The notes: a model not told the origin generated them from the letters alone. 57,056 nt of DNA from Rhodospirillales bacterium (GCA_025359905.1 JANYDF010000082.1:1-57056), one strand, 5' to 3'; positions 44,706-54,491 are shown, counted from the stretch's first letter. Numbers and translations: made by a program.

Positions 44706-46031
44706 ATGACCGCCTTCACTCTCCGCGCCGCCGCACTGCACACGCCGGCACCGGACCGGCTGGAGTACTGGCCGGATGCGCTGATTGCCGTCGATGCGGC
44801 CGGAACCATCGAAGCCGTGCAACCGTACGGCGGCGAAACGCCGGATAATCTGGTCGCGCTGCCGCCCGGCCAAATTCTGCTGCCCGGCCTCGTCGATCTG
44901 CACGTCCACGCGCCGCAATGGCCGCAACTGGGCACGGCGCTGGATTTGCCGCTGGAGCAATGGCTGCTGGACTTCACGTTCCCGCTCGAATCCCGCTATG
45001 CCGACACCGGTTTTGCTGCCGAAGTCTATCAGTCGCTGGTCGCGGCGCTGTTGGCCAACGGCACCACCACGGCGCTGTATTTCGCCTCGATCCACCTGCC
45101 CGCCACGCAAATCCTGGCCGATATCTGCCTGCGTCTCGGCCAGCGCGCTTTGGTCGGACGGGTGGCGATGGACCATCCCGAGCTCTGCCCGGCGTATTAC
45201 CGCGACGCTTCCGCCGTTGAGGGCGAGGCCGATACCCGGGCGTTGATCGACTATGTGCGGGCCATGCCGGGCAACGGCGCGGCGCTGGTGCGACCGGTCA
45301 TCACGCCGCGCTTCATTCCGGCGTGCACGGACGATCTGCTGCACCGTCTCGGCGCGCTGGCGGCGGAAACCGGGTGCCATGTGCAGACTCATGTTTCGGA
45401 AAGCGATTGGGAGCACGGCCATGTGCTGGGCCGCTGCGGCTGCACCGATACACATGCGCTCGGCGGCTTTGGTCTGCTGACCCGGCGCACGGTATTGGCG
45501 CACGGCAATTTGCTGGGCGATGCGGATTTGGCGTTGATCGGCGCGGCCCAATCCGGGATCGCGCACTGTCCGCTGTCGAACGCCTATTTCGCCGGTGCGG
45601 CGTTTCCGCTGCGCCGCGCGCTGGACCAGGCGGTGCATGTTGGCCTCGGCACCGACATCGCGGGCGGCGCGCATCCGTCGCTGCTCGACTCGGCGCGGAT
45701 GGCAATCACCGTCTCGCGGATGCTGGAATCGGGCACCGACGCGGCGCTGCCGCACGGTCAGCGGGGCCGCGCCGGGTCGCGGATCGACGCGGTGACGGCG
45801 TTCTGGCTCGCCACCGCCGGGGGCGGGCAGGCGCTGGATTTGCCCATTGGGCAGTTCCGCCCCGGCTATCAGTTCGACGCCATCGCACTCGACCCGTCCG
45901 CTCCGGCCAGCAACCTGTATTTGCGCGCGGGCGACGCGCCGGAGCGGATGCTGGAGCGCATCGTGCATACCGCCAGCCGCGCCAATATCGCCCGCGTTTG
46001 GGTGGCGGGACGCTCAGTGCATCAGGCGTAG
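44706..46031 (+). CDS. guaD: Guanine deaminase
   Basis: The 441-residue amidohydrolase has metal-binding HVHAPQWPQ (His66, His68), PRFIPACTDDL, QTHVSESDWE, SGIAHCPLSN and LGTDIAGGAHPS, the full guanine deaminase pattern. It converts guanine to xanthine. Length and motifs are normal. Its end overlaps the convergent membrane-protein gene by 18 bp. No xanthine dehydrogenase small subunits are close. Confidence 0.93.
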   Translation: MTAFTLRAAALHTPAPDRLEYWPDALIAVDAAGTIEAVQPYGGETPDNLVALPPGQILLPGLVDLHVHAPQWPQLGTALDLPLEQWLLDFTFPLESRYADTGFAAEVYQSLVAALLANGTTTALYFASIHLPATQILADICLRLGQRALVGRVAMDHPELCPAYYRDASAVEGEADTRALIDYVRAMPGNGAALVRPVITPRFIPACTDDLLHRLGALAAETGCHVQTHVSESDWEHGHVLGRCGCTDTHALGGFGLLTRRTVLAHGNLLGDADLALIGAAQSGIAHCPLSNAYFAGAAFPLRRALDQAVHVGLGTDIAGGAHPSLLDSARMAITVSRMLESGTDAALPHGQRGRAGSRIDAVTAFWLATAGGGQALDLPIGQFRPGYQFDAIALDPSAPASNLYLRAGDAPERMLERIVHTASRANIARVWVAGRSVHQA

Positions 46032-47495
46032 GCCGCGCGCCTCGGCAAGTTGCAGCGTCAGGCTGCGGCCCCCGGCCAGCGGCACCGCGAGCGGCGGCAG
46101 GCTGTCCCATTGCATGAAAGTAAAGCCCTGGGCGGCCAGACCGGCTTGCGTCACCGGCTTGGTGCTGACGATCAGCGCGGCGCCGCCGTCGGCCAGCGCC
46201 GCATTGCCGGTGACGCCGAATTCGCGCGCGTCGGCACTCAGGCACAGCACGGTGCGCGCCGCCCCCATCGCGTAGCCCAATTTTCCGGCGTCCTGCCAAC
46301 CCGCCGCCGCGATGGCGATGCCGGGCCGGTCCAGCAGGCCGCGCGCCGCCAGCGCCGTGGGCAGCCCGTCCCAGTCCAGCGCCTGCAACGCCGGGTCTTT
46401 GGCCGGATCGTGCAGCGGCAGCCAGTTCCAGCGCAGATCGCTGGCCGCGATGCCGAGCGCCAGCACCAACAGCGCCGCCGTGCCCGCAGCGCCGCGCCAC
46501 AGCAGACGCGGCCAGCGCGCGTGCCAGCCCTCCAAGGCGCGGCCGAGCAGCGGGAACAGCATCAGGTAGCCAGGGGCCGCCCAATGGAACAGCACATGGC
46601 GCGACCACAATCCGACTACCGCGAATAGCACCACCGGCAGCGCGCCGAGCCACGCCAGCAGCCAGCCGCGCCAGTGCCGGGGTCCATCGCGCAGCGCGCG
46701 GCCCCAGGCCAGCATCAGCGGCAGCCAAATCCACGGCAGCACGAACAATGCCTCGCCGCCCAATACGGTCAGCGGTCCGGCCGGATTGAACCGCTCGCCG
46801 CCCGCCCGTCCGCCCTGGAAGGCGAAAGACACCCAGCCATGCCCGGCGTTCCACAGCAACACCGGGGCAAACAGCGCCAGCGCCAGCAGCAACGCCACAT
46901 ACGGCTGCGGCCGAAGCAGCCAATGGCGGTGACTGGGCGTGGTGACAAGAAACACCAGCGCGCCCGCCAGCGTCAGCGCCGCCGAGTATTTCGATGACAG
47001 CGCGCAGCCTGCCGCCGCCCCCGCCGCCAGCCACCAGCGCCACAAACCGCGTTCCAGCGCATGGACAAGGCAGACGGCAGCGGCCAGCAGCGCGCAGTCC
47101 AGCGGCCCATCCGGCAGCACCCAGCCGCCGCTGGTGATGCCGAATACCGGTGACAGGTTCAGCGCCAGCGCCGCCCATGCCCCCGTCCGCGCGCCGGACA
47201 GTGCGGCGCCGAGCCGGTACATCAGCCAGGTCGAGACGGCGAACAGCGCGATGAACGGCAGCCGCACCACGAACGCGGCTTCGCTGCCCGCCAGTTGCGC
47301 CATGCCGTGCGACAGCCACCACGCCAGCGGCGGGTGGTCGAAATAGCCCCACTGCCAGGTACGCCCGGCGGCGATCATGTAGCTTTCGTCGATCCCGAGG
47401 CCCATCGCCGCCGCCAGCGCCAGCCGCAGCGCTGCGGTGAGCACAATCAGCGCCAGCACGGCCTGCCCGGGCCCGGTTTTTCTGTTCGCATTCAT
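46014..47495 (-). CDS. Membrane glycosyltransferase, GT39/ArnT-like
   Basis: The 493-residue protein has about ten membrane segments and the family's first loop motif, IDESYM, then YFDHPPLAWW, where the catalytic acidic residues of GT39/GT83 enzymes sit. PDGPLDCALL and SSKYSAALTLAG are also typical. Such enzymes transfer sugars from lipid carriers to lipids or proteins in the periplasm. The target is unknown. The 3' end overlaps guaD in the opposite direction. Confidence 0.85.
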   Translation of the reverse strand: MNANRKTGPGQAVLALIVLTAALRLALAAAMGLGIDESYMIAAGRTWQWGYFDHPPLAWWLSHGMAQLAGSEAAFVVRLPFIALFAVSTWLMYRLGAALSGARTGAWAALALNLSPVFGITSGGWVLPDGPLDCALLAAAVCLVHALERGLWRWWLAAGAAAGCALSSKYSAALTLAGALVFLVTTPSHRHWLLRPQPYVALLLALALFAPVLLWNAGHGWVSFAFQGGRAGGERFNPAGPLTVLGGEALFVLPWIWLPLMLAWGRALRDGPRHWRGWLLAWLGALPVVLFAVVGLWSRHVLFHWAAPGYLMLFPLLGRALEGWHARWPRLLWRGAAGTAALLVLALGIAASDLRWNWLPLHDPAKDPALQALDWDGLPTALAARGLLDRPGIAIAAAGWQDAGKLGYAMGAARTVLCLSADAREFGVTGNAALADGGAALIVSTKPVTQAGLAAQGFTFMQWDSLPPLAVPLAGGRSLTLQLAEARGLRLMH

Positions 47496-47600
47496 GCGCC
47501 GCGGTTAGCATTGCTGGACGCTACCGCACAGAGCGTCCTGCTTGCTGCAATGCAACATCGCGCCTAAACAGCCGCGCCACTTCAGACCCTGGAGACCCGC

Positions 47601-48161
47601 ATGCGCCTAGACGCCATCGCCATCGGCAACAACCCGCCCGACGACATCAATGTGATCGTCGAGGTGCCAATTGGCGGCGAGCCGATCAAGTACGAGCTCG
47701 ACAAGGCGTCCGGCACGCTGTTCGTGGACCGCTTCCTGCACACGCCGATGCGCTATCCCGGCAATTACGGCTTCGTGCCGCACACGCTGTCGCTCGACGG
47801 CGACCCGATCGATGTGCTGGTGGCCAACACCCGCCCGATCATCCCAGGCGCCGTGATCAACGTGCGCCCGGTCGGCGTGCTGAAAATGGAGGACGACGGC
47901 GGCGGCGACGAGAAGATCATCGCGGTGCCGACGCCGAAGTTGAGCAAGCGCTACATCAACGTGCACAACTACACCGACCTGCCGAGCATTCTGCTGGAGC
48001 AGGTGCAGCATTTCTTCGAGCACTATAAGGATCTGGAGCCTGGCAAGTGGGTGAAAGTGCTCGGCTGGGGCGATGCTGCCGAAGCGCGGCAGTTGATTGC
48101 TGACGCCATCGAGCGTGAGAAGGCGCACAACGCCGCGACAGTCGACCGCCGCCATCCCTGA
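47601..48161 (+). CDS. ppa: Inorganic pyrophosphatase
   Basis: The 186-residue family I pyrophosphatase has [30 protein letters not shown] and the signature [10 protein letters not shown], with three metal-binding aspartates, plus [16 protein letters not shown]. It hydrolyses PPi in the cytoplasm. It is a single gene followed by a strong hairpin terminator. Confidence 0.97.
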   Translation: MRLDAIAIGNNPPDDINVIVEVPIGGEPIKYELDKASGTLFVDRFLHTPMRYPGNYGFVPHTLSLDGDPIDVLVANTRPIIPGAVINVRPVGVLKMEDDGGGDEKIIAVPTPKLSKRYINVHNYTDLPSILLEQVQHFFEHYKDLEPGKWVKVLGWGDAAEARQLIADAIEREKAHNAATVDRRHP

Positions 48162-48166
48162 ATGAA

Positions 48167-48192
48167 AAGGGGCGCGGAACACCGCGCCCCTT
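48167..48192 (+). terminator. Terminator hairpin after ppa
   Basis: AAGGGGCGCGG and CCGCGCCCCTT form a perfect 11-bp stem around AACA, six bases after the ppa stop. The stem ends in A/T pairs but there is no long T-run. Confidence 0.7.
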
Positions 48193-48205
48193 CCAGAATG
48201 GGGGT

Positions 48206-48224
48206 CTGGGGCCTCAGGCCCCAG
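48206..48224 (-). terminator. Terminator hairpin after the FAH-family gene
   Basis: CTGGGGCC and GGCCCCAG form a perfect 8-bp stem around TCA, nine bases past the stop of the minus-strand hydrolase gene. With the ppa hairpin it separates two convergent units. Confidence 0.55.
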
Positions 48225-48232
48225 CCTTTAGC

Positions 48233-49078
48233 CTATGCTTGCACGGTGATCTGATTCTGCTCGCCCAGGCCCGCGATGCCGACGCGCATCTTCTGCCCAG
48301 CGGTCAAATAGATCGGGTTCGGCTTCTTGCCCATGCCGACGCCCGGCGGCGTGCCGGTGCTGATGATGTCGCCCGGGTGCAGCACGATGAACTGGCTGAC
48401 ATAGGCCACCAGCGTCTTGACTCCGAACACCATGGTCTTGGTGTTGCCGTTCTGCATCCGCACGCCATCGACATCGAGCCACATGTCGAGGTTTTGCACG
48501 TCGGGCACTTCGTCCTTGGTCACCAGCCACGGGCCGGTCGGGCCGAAGGTCTCGCAGCCCTTGCCCTTATCCCAGGTGCCGCCGCGCTCGGCCTGGAATT
48601 CACGCTCGCTGACGTCGTTGATGACGCAGTAGCCGGCGACATGGTTCAGCGCGTCGGCTTCCTCGACGTAGCGGCAGGTGCTGCCGATCACCACGCCAAG
48701 CTCGACTTCCCAGTCGCACTTCTTGGACTGGCGCGGGATCATGATGTTGTCGTTCGGGCCGCAATAGGCGCTGAGCGACTTGATGAACACCACTGGTTCC
48801 TTGGGCACCGGCAGGTTGCTCTCGGCGGCGTGGTCGGCATAGTTCAGGCCGATGCAGATGAAGTTCAGCGGCCGGGCGACGCAGGCGCCGAGGCGCGGCG
48901 AACCGCTCACCAGCGGCAGTTGCGCCGGGTTCAGCGCCGCTAGCTTGGCGAGGCCGGCGGGCGAGACGGCGGCGCCGTCGATGTCGCCCAGCACGCCGGA
49001 CAGGTCGCGGATGTTGCCATCGGTGTCGAGCATACCCGGCTTTTCGGCGCCGATCGGGCCATAACGCAGCAGCTTCAT
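48233..49078 (-). CDS. Fumarylacetoacetate hydrolase (FAH) family protein
   Basis: The 281-residue FAH-superfamily enzyme has FICIGLNYADHAAESNLPVP, PVVFIKSLSAYCGPND, metal-ligand glutamates in CDWEVELGVVIG and the aspartate in GYCVINDVSEREFQ, plus ISTGTPPGVGMG. Related enzymes hydrolyse 2,4-diketo-3-deoxy-L-fuconate or -rhamnonate, or ureidoglycolate. The partner SDR upstream favours the diketo-deoxy sugar acid role; this is inference. GGAGAG precedes the ATG. Confidence 0.9.
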   Translation of the reverse strand: MKLLRYGPIGAEKPGMLDTDGNIRDLSGVLGDIDGAAVSPAGLAKLAALNPAQLPLVSGSPRLGACVARPLNFICIGLNYADHAAESNLPVPKEPVVFIKSLSAYCGPNDNIMIPRQSKKCDWEVELGVVIGSTCRYVEEADALNHVAGYCVINDVSEREFQAERGGTWDKGKGCETFGPTGPWLVTKDEVPDVQNLDMWLDVDGVRMQNGNTKTMVFGVKTLVAYVSQFIVLHPGDIISTGTPPGVGMGKKPNPIYLTAGQKMRVGIAGLGEQNQITVQA

Positions 49079-49092
49079 TGATGTCTCTCCTG

Positions 49093-49479
49093 TTACGAGG
49101 CCGCGCGGCGCCGCGCGGTGACTTCGATTTCGATTTTCATGCGCGGGTCGGCCAGACCCGCCGCGAACATGGTGGCCGCCGGGCGCACGGTGCCGAACCA
49201 ACGGCGCAGCACCGGCCAGCACGGCGCGAAGTCGGCAGCGTTGGGCAGGATGTAGTGCACCCGCACAATGTCGTCGAAACTGGCATCGGCTTCGGCCAAG
49301 GCTGCGGCGATGTTGTTCAGGCATTGTTCGGCCTGCACAGTTACGTCGTCGCTGATGGTCATGCTGGCGTAGTTGAAGCCGGTGGTGCCGGAGACGAAAA
49401 TCCATTCGCCATCGACCACTGCACGTGCGTAGCCGATGTCGCGCTCGAAGGTCGAGCCGCTTTCGATCCAGCGGCGCAT
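49093..49479 (-). CDS. RidA family protein
   Basis: The 128-residue protein has the YjgF/RidA fold: VDGEWIFVSGTTGFNYASM, QAEQCLNNIAAALAEADA, RVHYILPNAADFAPCWPVL, and MKIEIEVTA with the preceding arginine (DPRMKIE) that binds the imine or carboxylate in RidA. RidA deaminates reactive 2-aminoacrylate-like imines. It lies 2 bp after the SDR and 14 bp before the FAH gene, so all three form one operon. Confidence 0.9.
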   Translation of the reverse strand: MRRWIESGSTFERDIGYARAVVDGEWIFVSGTTGFNYASMTISDDVTVQAEQCLNNIAAALAEADASFDDIVRVHYILPNAADFAPCWPVLRRWFGTVRPAATMFAAGLADPRMKIEIEVTARRRAAS

Positions 49480-49481
49480 GG

Positions 49482-50231
49482 CTAAATCGAAATCCCGCCG
49501 TCGATGATCATCGCCTGCCCGGTGACGAACACCGCTTCGTCGCTGGCCAGATACACCGCCATCATGGCGATTTCTTCGGCGGTGCCGAGGCGGCCCATTG
49601 CTTGGCGGGCGATGAACGCGGCGCGGGCGGCTTCCACCGATCCGGCCACGGCAGCGTTCGCGGCGATGCGGTCGTTCAGGCTCGGCGACTGCACGGTGCC
49701 GGGGCAGATGCAGTTGCAGCGCACGCCTTGCTTCACGGTATCGGCGGCCACCGCCTTGGTCAGCCCGATCACGGCAGCCTTGGACGCGCCATACACCGCG
49801 CGGTTCGGGATGCCTTTGATCGACCCGGCGACCGAGGCGATGTTGACGATGGACCCGCCGCCGCGCGCGATCATGCCGGGCAGGAAGGCGCGGATGGTGC
49901 GGAAATGCGAGCGGGCGTTCAGGTTGAACGCGAAATCCCATTCTTCCTCGGTGGCGTCCAGCACGCTGCCCTGGTGCACGAAGCCCGCGCAATTGAACAG
50001 AATGTCGATGTCGCCCACGTCCTTGGCCGCCGCATTCACCGCGTCGAGGTCGAGCACGTTCAGCGCAAAGGTGCGGATATTCGGCCCGGCGATCTCGGCG
50101 ACTTTCGCGCCATTGAGGTCGGAGGCGATCACCGTCGCCCCTTCGGCCGCGAAGGCCAACGCGGTTGCCCGCCCGATGCCCTGCGCCGCCGCGGTGCAAA
50201 ATGCCGTCTTGCCGGCCAGCCTGCCTGCCAT
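49482..50231 (-). CDS. SDR family oxidoreductase (DHRS6/2-keto-3-deoxy-L-fuconate dehydrogenase-like)
   Basis: The 249-residue short-chain dehydrogenase has the cofactor loop TAAAQGIGRA in place of TGxxxGIG, the same variant seen in human DHRS6/BDH2. Also present are NCAGFVHQGSVLDATEEEWDF, the catalytic tyrosine and lysine in VYGASKAAVIGLTKAVAADT, and NCICPGTVQSPSL. Bacterial relatives are annotated 2-keto-3-deoxy-L-fuconate dehydrogenase. Together with the FAH hydrolase it would oxidise and then split a 2-keto-3-deoxy sugar acid. Confidence 0.9.
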   Translation of the reverse strand: MAGRLAGKTAFCTAAAQGIGRATALAFAAEGATVIASDLNGAKVAEIAGPNIRTFALNVLDLDAVNAAAKDVGDIDILFNCAGFVHQGSVLDATEEEWDFAFNLNARSHFRTIRAFLPGMIARGGGSIVNIASVAGSIKGIPNRAVYGASKAAVIGLTKAVAADTVKQGVRCNCICPGTVQSPSLNDRIAANAAVAGSVEAARAAFIARQAMGRLGTAEEIAMMAVYLASDEAVFVTGQAMIIDGGISI

Positions 50232-50320
50232 GGTTGCTACCCTTCTGACGCCTTGGACGGCGTGGTGCGTAGCATTGCCCCGGGTGGCACGAAAGGGCTG
50301 CGTCCGCCGCGGCTTGCCGG

Positions 50321-51821
50321 TCAGTTATGCCAAGCGATCAACGTGCCGCCGTGGCCGTCGGGCGCGGCGTGAAACAGGTGCGCGGTCTTGCCGCCGAGGA
50401 ACGTGATGGCGGCGGTTTGGCTGCCGTCCGAAATGGTCAGCACGCCAATGCTCACGGGTACCACGGGCCCGCCCGCATACACCAGGCCCAGATCCAGCGT
50501 CAGGTTCGTGCCAGTGCCGGACAGCGTGCCCGCCGAACTCTGCCACTCGGCCGTGGCGTAATTGTTCAATGTGCCAGTCAGGGTGATGGTCTGCCCGTCC
50601 AGCGCCGTGGTGCCCAGTGTGTCGATGCCGGTGCCGTCCGAGGTCACCGCCAGCGTGGCTGAAAAGTCAGCGCCGTCGCTGCTGCCCGCCAACAGCCAGC
50701 TGACGCTGCCCGAGACGGTGATGGCCCCGCCGCCGCTGCCATCGCTGGCCTCCCCCGGATTGAGGCCGGTGAGCGGGGCAGACCACATGAAATCCAACAC
50801 GCTGCGGCCATTCGGCGTGATGCTGAGGGTGCTGCCGTTGACGGCGGCGGTGGCATCGCTTGCGGCGGCGAGGTCGATGCGCGCCCCGGCCGCCAGCCCG
50901 GAGCCAAACCACTTCAGCGCGGACGGAACGGTGGAATTATCGTCCAGTCTCAGCGTGGCGCCGATGTTGCCTAATTGCATTAAATTTGAACCTGCCAGCC
51001 CGCCATCGGCGAGTTCCAGCGTCCCACCTTGGTCGATCCGCATCTGCCCGCTGCCGCCAATGCTGCCGCCAATGCTGCCGGTGAGGCGCAGCGTGCCGAG
51101 GGCGACGTAAATGATACCGGTATTGCTGAAGGTCCCGGTGATGGTACTGATGCCGGGGCCGCTGCCGCCGTTGGACTGCTGATTAAGAATCGAAACGCAC
51201 CGATCCCGGATTGGTCACTTGCAGCAGGCCATGGTTTTCAAGAAATGGAAAAGCAACAATGAACGAGCTGACTGCCATGTCCAAGGTGGCGCCCGCCAGA
51301 TTGTTCGCTGTCGTCGGGGCATACAAAGCCAGCGCTTTGTCCTCGATGATGCCGCTGTAGGTCCAGCCGGTATTATACCAAATCTCGCTGACCAAGACTC
51401 ATCGTCGTTGCCGGGCTTGACCCGGCAATCCATGGCGCCGCACAGAGCATCTCGCGTCTAGCACCGAGCGTTGGCATGGATCGCCGGGTCAAGCCCGGCG
51501 ATGACGATCGAATGGATCATGGGCTCTCTCCCACGAGATTTGGTATTAATTGTCGCGGGCCCGCTATGATCTTTAATCGTCGTGGTGCCGGTGGTCGTCA
51601 GATAGCCGAAATGACGGGTGATAACCGTGCCGTCCAGCGTCGCGCCGAGCTTCAGCGTGCCCAGCACCGATAGCGTGGCGCCACTGGCCGCGACGGTCAC
51701 GGAATTGGCCTGGATGGTCTCACCGGCCGCAATGGCCACGGTGTAGGGTCAGCCGCCGCAATCACCGCGTCATCGGTGAACCCGCCCGGCTCCCGGCGGG
51801 CGACCAGTCGGCGGCTGCCAT
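50321..51821 (-). pseudogene. Decayed adhesin/autotransporter-like passenger gene split by a MITE
   Basis: Minus-strand fragments form one beta-strand-rich passenger protein in different frames. In order they are AADWSPAGSRAG, then TDDAVIAA, then YTVAIAAGETIQANSVTVAA to GPATIN, then the MITE at 51376-51545, then TGWTYSGIIEDKALALYAPT to NPGSVRFDS, then a frameshift near 51190, then NQQSNGGSGPGISTITGTF through to a GGTLIAWHN end. Deleting the MITE plus one TTA rejoins ATIN and TGWT in frame. At least three frameshifts and the insertion mean it is not functional. No export domain is visible. Confidence 0.8.
51376..51545. mobile_element. MITE copy 2 (170 bp, TTA target duplication)
   Basis: This copy has perfect TACCAAATCTC terminal repeats and is flanked by TTA at 51373-51375 and TTA at 51546-51548. 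Inside are the two palindromic arms also seen in copies 1 and 3. It lies in reverse orientation relative to them. It interrupts the adhesin-like pseudogene, and excision with one TTA removes 173 bp and restores the frame at the insertion point. Confidence 0.92.
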
Positions 51822-51991
51822 ACATTTGCGATTTATCATCTATAGCCGCAGCAAATCTTCCATCGCGGGCAGTGTTTGGCGCGATTGTGCCAGCATGCGC
51901 TGGCGAGCGTGGAACGAATCATATAAACGTAGTGTTGATTTTAGATCTCCGCCTTGCCGCTTCGGCATGTGCTGAAGGCGAGGTATTGCAG

Positions 51992-54472
51992 GTGAAAGAT
52001 ATGGCCAGCGCGCCGCGCAAGCTGATGGCAGCCATCGGGCGCAACGCGCTTATATGGTTCGGCGCGCTGGTCGCGCTGTCGTGCATCGCCAGCACGTACA
52101 CGTATGTGCGGATGTCCGAAAGCCAGCACCAGTTCACCGACCGCGTGCGCGACTCGCAGTTTTGGATGGCGGCCCAGTTTGGCCGCGAGGTGCAGGATCT
52201 CACCGCGAAACTGGCGCTGTTCGACGGCAGCCCTGCGGCGGCCGAGGTGATTCGCACCAAGCTCGACGTCGCCATCGGCCGCACCGGCTTGCTGAAGCAG
52301 TCCGATGTCGAGCCAAAATTAGACGACGAAACCAGCGCCATGCTGACCGCCGTGGCGCAAGGGCTGGAAGCGATGCAGCCACGCATCGCGGCATTGGAGA
52401 GCGGCGGCCCGGCGCTGGCCCGCGCGCTGGCCATCGACGCCGGCCAATTGGCCGGCGGGGCGGTTCGCGTGATGCTGCGCTCGCACCAATTAGACGGCGA
52501 CAACCGCACCGCGCTGACGGCGTCGCTCAAGGACGCCAACGAGGCGTTCTTGATCGCCTTGCTGTTTCTGCTGGCCAGTTTTTTCCTGATCTTGCGCTCG
52601 GTGCTGTCGCAAGCACGCCGGCTTGACCACACCGGCGCGGCGCTGCGCCAAGCGCTTACGCGCGCCGAGGCCGGGGTGCGCGCCAAGGCTGCCTTCCTCG
52701 CGACCATGAGCCACGAAATTCGCACCCCGATGAACGGCGTGCTCGGGGCGGCCTCGCTGCTGTCCCGGACAGCGCTGGACCAGGGCCAGCGGCGCGCGGT
52801 GGAAATCGTCATCAGTTGCGGCGAAGCGCTGATGGCGCAACTCGACGACGTGCTCGACTTTTCCGCGCTGGAAGCCGACCGGGTCGAGCTGCATCCCGAA
52901 TTGTGCGAAGTGCGCAGCTTTGCCCAGCGAACCTGCGAAATGATGGAACCGGCCGCCGCCCAGGGCGGTGTCGATCTGGCGCTGGTGATCGATCCGGACG
53001 TGCCGGCCACGTTGGTGTTCGACTTCCGCCGCTTGCGGCAGGTGATGCTCAATCTGCTGTCGAACGCCTGCAAATTCACCGAATCCGGTGGTGTCGCGGT
53101 ACGGGTGTCGGTGCGCCGGGCGAAGGGCGCCGCATGGTTGCGCGTGGCCGTGATCGACACGGGCGCTGGCATGACCCGTGCGGGCCGCCGCCGGATTTTC
53201 GAGGAATTCAGCCGCCTGGAATCCGAAGCGGCGGCCGGCGTGCGCGGCACCGGGCTGGGGTTGGCGATATGCAGCCGGCTGATCGCCAAGATGGATGGCC
53301 GCCTTGCCGCCGTCAGCACACCCGGCAAGGGCAGCATCTTTATTTTCCGCGTCCCAGTGCAAGTGGGATCAGCCGTTGCGGCGGCTGCCGAAGCGCCGCC
53401 GCTGCGGCAGGGTGCCGCGATTGTAACGGGCGGCGCTGCCTGCATCCGCCGCGCGCTGGCGCAGAATCTGGCGGCGCTCGGCTATCGCGGCGCCGCACCC
53501 GGCGATGCCGTGGCGCTCGTGCTGGCCAGCGCCGAAGTGCCGGATGCGGCGTTGCCGCCCGCCAGACGGGTCCTGCGCTTCGGCCGGGGCAATCAGGCCG
53601 GGTTATCCCAGCGCTTGCAGGGCTTGTTGTGCGATGCCTCGCTGCGTGCGGCGCTGACCGGCCCGCCGGGTGCGGCGGCCGTGCCCACTACTGCCCAAGC
53701 GCCGCGCATGTTGCGCATGCTGGTCGCCGACGACGACCCGGTGAACCGCGAGATTGCCGCCAGCTTGCTCAACTTCGCCGGGCACGCGGTGGTCACGGTT
53801 GCCGGTGGCGGTGCCGCCGAGGAGGAACTGCGCGGCGGCGGGTTCGACTGCGCGCTGGTCGACCGCCACATGCCGGATTTCAACGGCGAGCATGTCGCCC
53901 GCGCGGTGCGCGCCATGGCGGCGCCGCTGTGTCACATCGCGTTGATTTCGGTGACTGCGGATGCGGGCGCCGAGGCCCGCACATCGCTGCTGGCGGCCGG
54001 GTTCGACGACGTGTTGATCAAGCCAGTCACGCTCGAACAACTGACAGCGGCGATAGACGCCGCCCTGGGCCGGGCGCAGGAGAAAGCCGCGCCGCCGATC
54101 AATGCCGCCATTCGGCGCGATCTGGCCGCACGGATGCGGCCCGGCAGCTTGCTGCAAGTCATCCGCACATTCTGGGAGCAGGTGCCCGGCGTACTGGCGG
54201 CTCTGGCCCCGGACACTGGCCGCAACCCGGACCGCCCCTTGCACGCGCTGACCGGATCGGCCGCCTCGCTGGGTTACTCCGATGCCGCCGAGGCGGCGCG
54301 CTACTGCCGCGAGCGTATTGGCCACGACAACTACGCCGAAGCGGTGGCTGCCCTGGTGATGGCGCTGGCCGGCACGCTGGAACGCGAGACCGCCGAACTT
54401 CCGGCCGCCGTGCGCGAACATTCCCGGCTGGCGCTGCGCCGGGTCAGTCCGGCTTCGGCCCGGGGCGGATAA
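51992..54472 (+). CDS. Hybrid sensor histidine kinase (HisKA-HATPase-REC-HPt)
   Basis: The 826-residue membrane kinase has TM1 near 15-37, a periplasmic sensor of about 145 residues without a known motif, and TM2 near 190-210. HisKA has His241 in MSHEIRTPMNG, and HATPase_c has LSNACKFTESGG, DTGAGM and GTGLGLAICSRL. The receiver domain carries Asp624 in LVDRHMPDFNG and lysine in LIKPVT, and a C-terminal HPt has His751 in LHALTGSAASLG. GTG 51992 was chosen for GAGG eight bases upstream; ATG 52001 is the alternative. No output response regulator is adjacent, so its target is unknown. Confidence 0.9.
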   Translation: MKDMASAPRKLMAAIGRNALIWFGALVALSCIASTYTYVRMSESQHQFTDRVRDSQFWMAAQFGREVQDLTAKLALFDGSPAAAEVIRTKLDVAIGRTGLLKQSDVEPKLDDETSAMLTAVAQGLEAMQPRIAALESGGPALARALAIDAGQLAGGAVRVMLRSHQLDGDNRTALTASLKDANEAFLIALLFLLASFFLILRSVLSQARRLDHTGAALRQALTRAEAGVRAKAAFLATMSHEIRTPMNGVLGAASLLSRTALDQGQRRAVEIVISCGEALMAQLDDVLDFSALEADRVELHPELCEVRSFAQRTCEMMEPAAAQGGVDLALVIDPDVPATLVFDFRRLRQVMLNLLSNACKFTESGGVAVRVSVRRAKGAAWLRVAVIDTGAGMTRAGRRRIFEEFSRLESEAAAGVRGTGLGLAICSRLIAKMDGRLAAVSTPGKGSIFIFRVPVQVGSAVAAAAEAPPLRQGAAIVTGGAACIRRALAQNLAALGYRGAAPGDAVALVLASAEVPDAALPPARRVLRFGRGNQAGLSQRLQGLLCDASLRAALTGPPGAAAVPTTAQAPRMLRMLVADDDPVNREIAASLLNFAGHAVVTVAGGGAAEEELRGGGFDCALVDRHMPDFNGEHVARAVRAMAAPLCHIALISVTADAGAEARTSLLAAGFDDVLIKPVTLEQLTAAIDAALGRAQEKAAPPINAAIRRDLAARMRPGSLLQVIRTFWEQVPGVLAALAPDTGRNPDRPLHALTGSAASLGYSDAAEAARYCRERIGHDNYAEAVAALVMALAGTLERETAELPAAVREHSRLALRRVSPASARGG

Positions 54473-54481
54473 CCCCGGGCC
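54457..54481. terminator. Bidirectional hairpin between convergent genes
   Basis: GGCCCGGGG and CCCCGGGCC form a perfect 9-bp stem with a 7-base loop that contains the kinase stop codon TAA. It lies ten bases before the end of the convergent dehydratase gene. There is no T-run. Confidence 0.5.
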
Positions 54482-54491
54482 GCCCGCAAAC

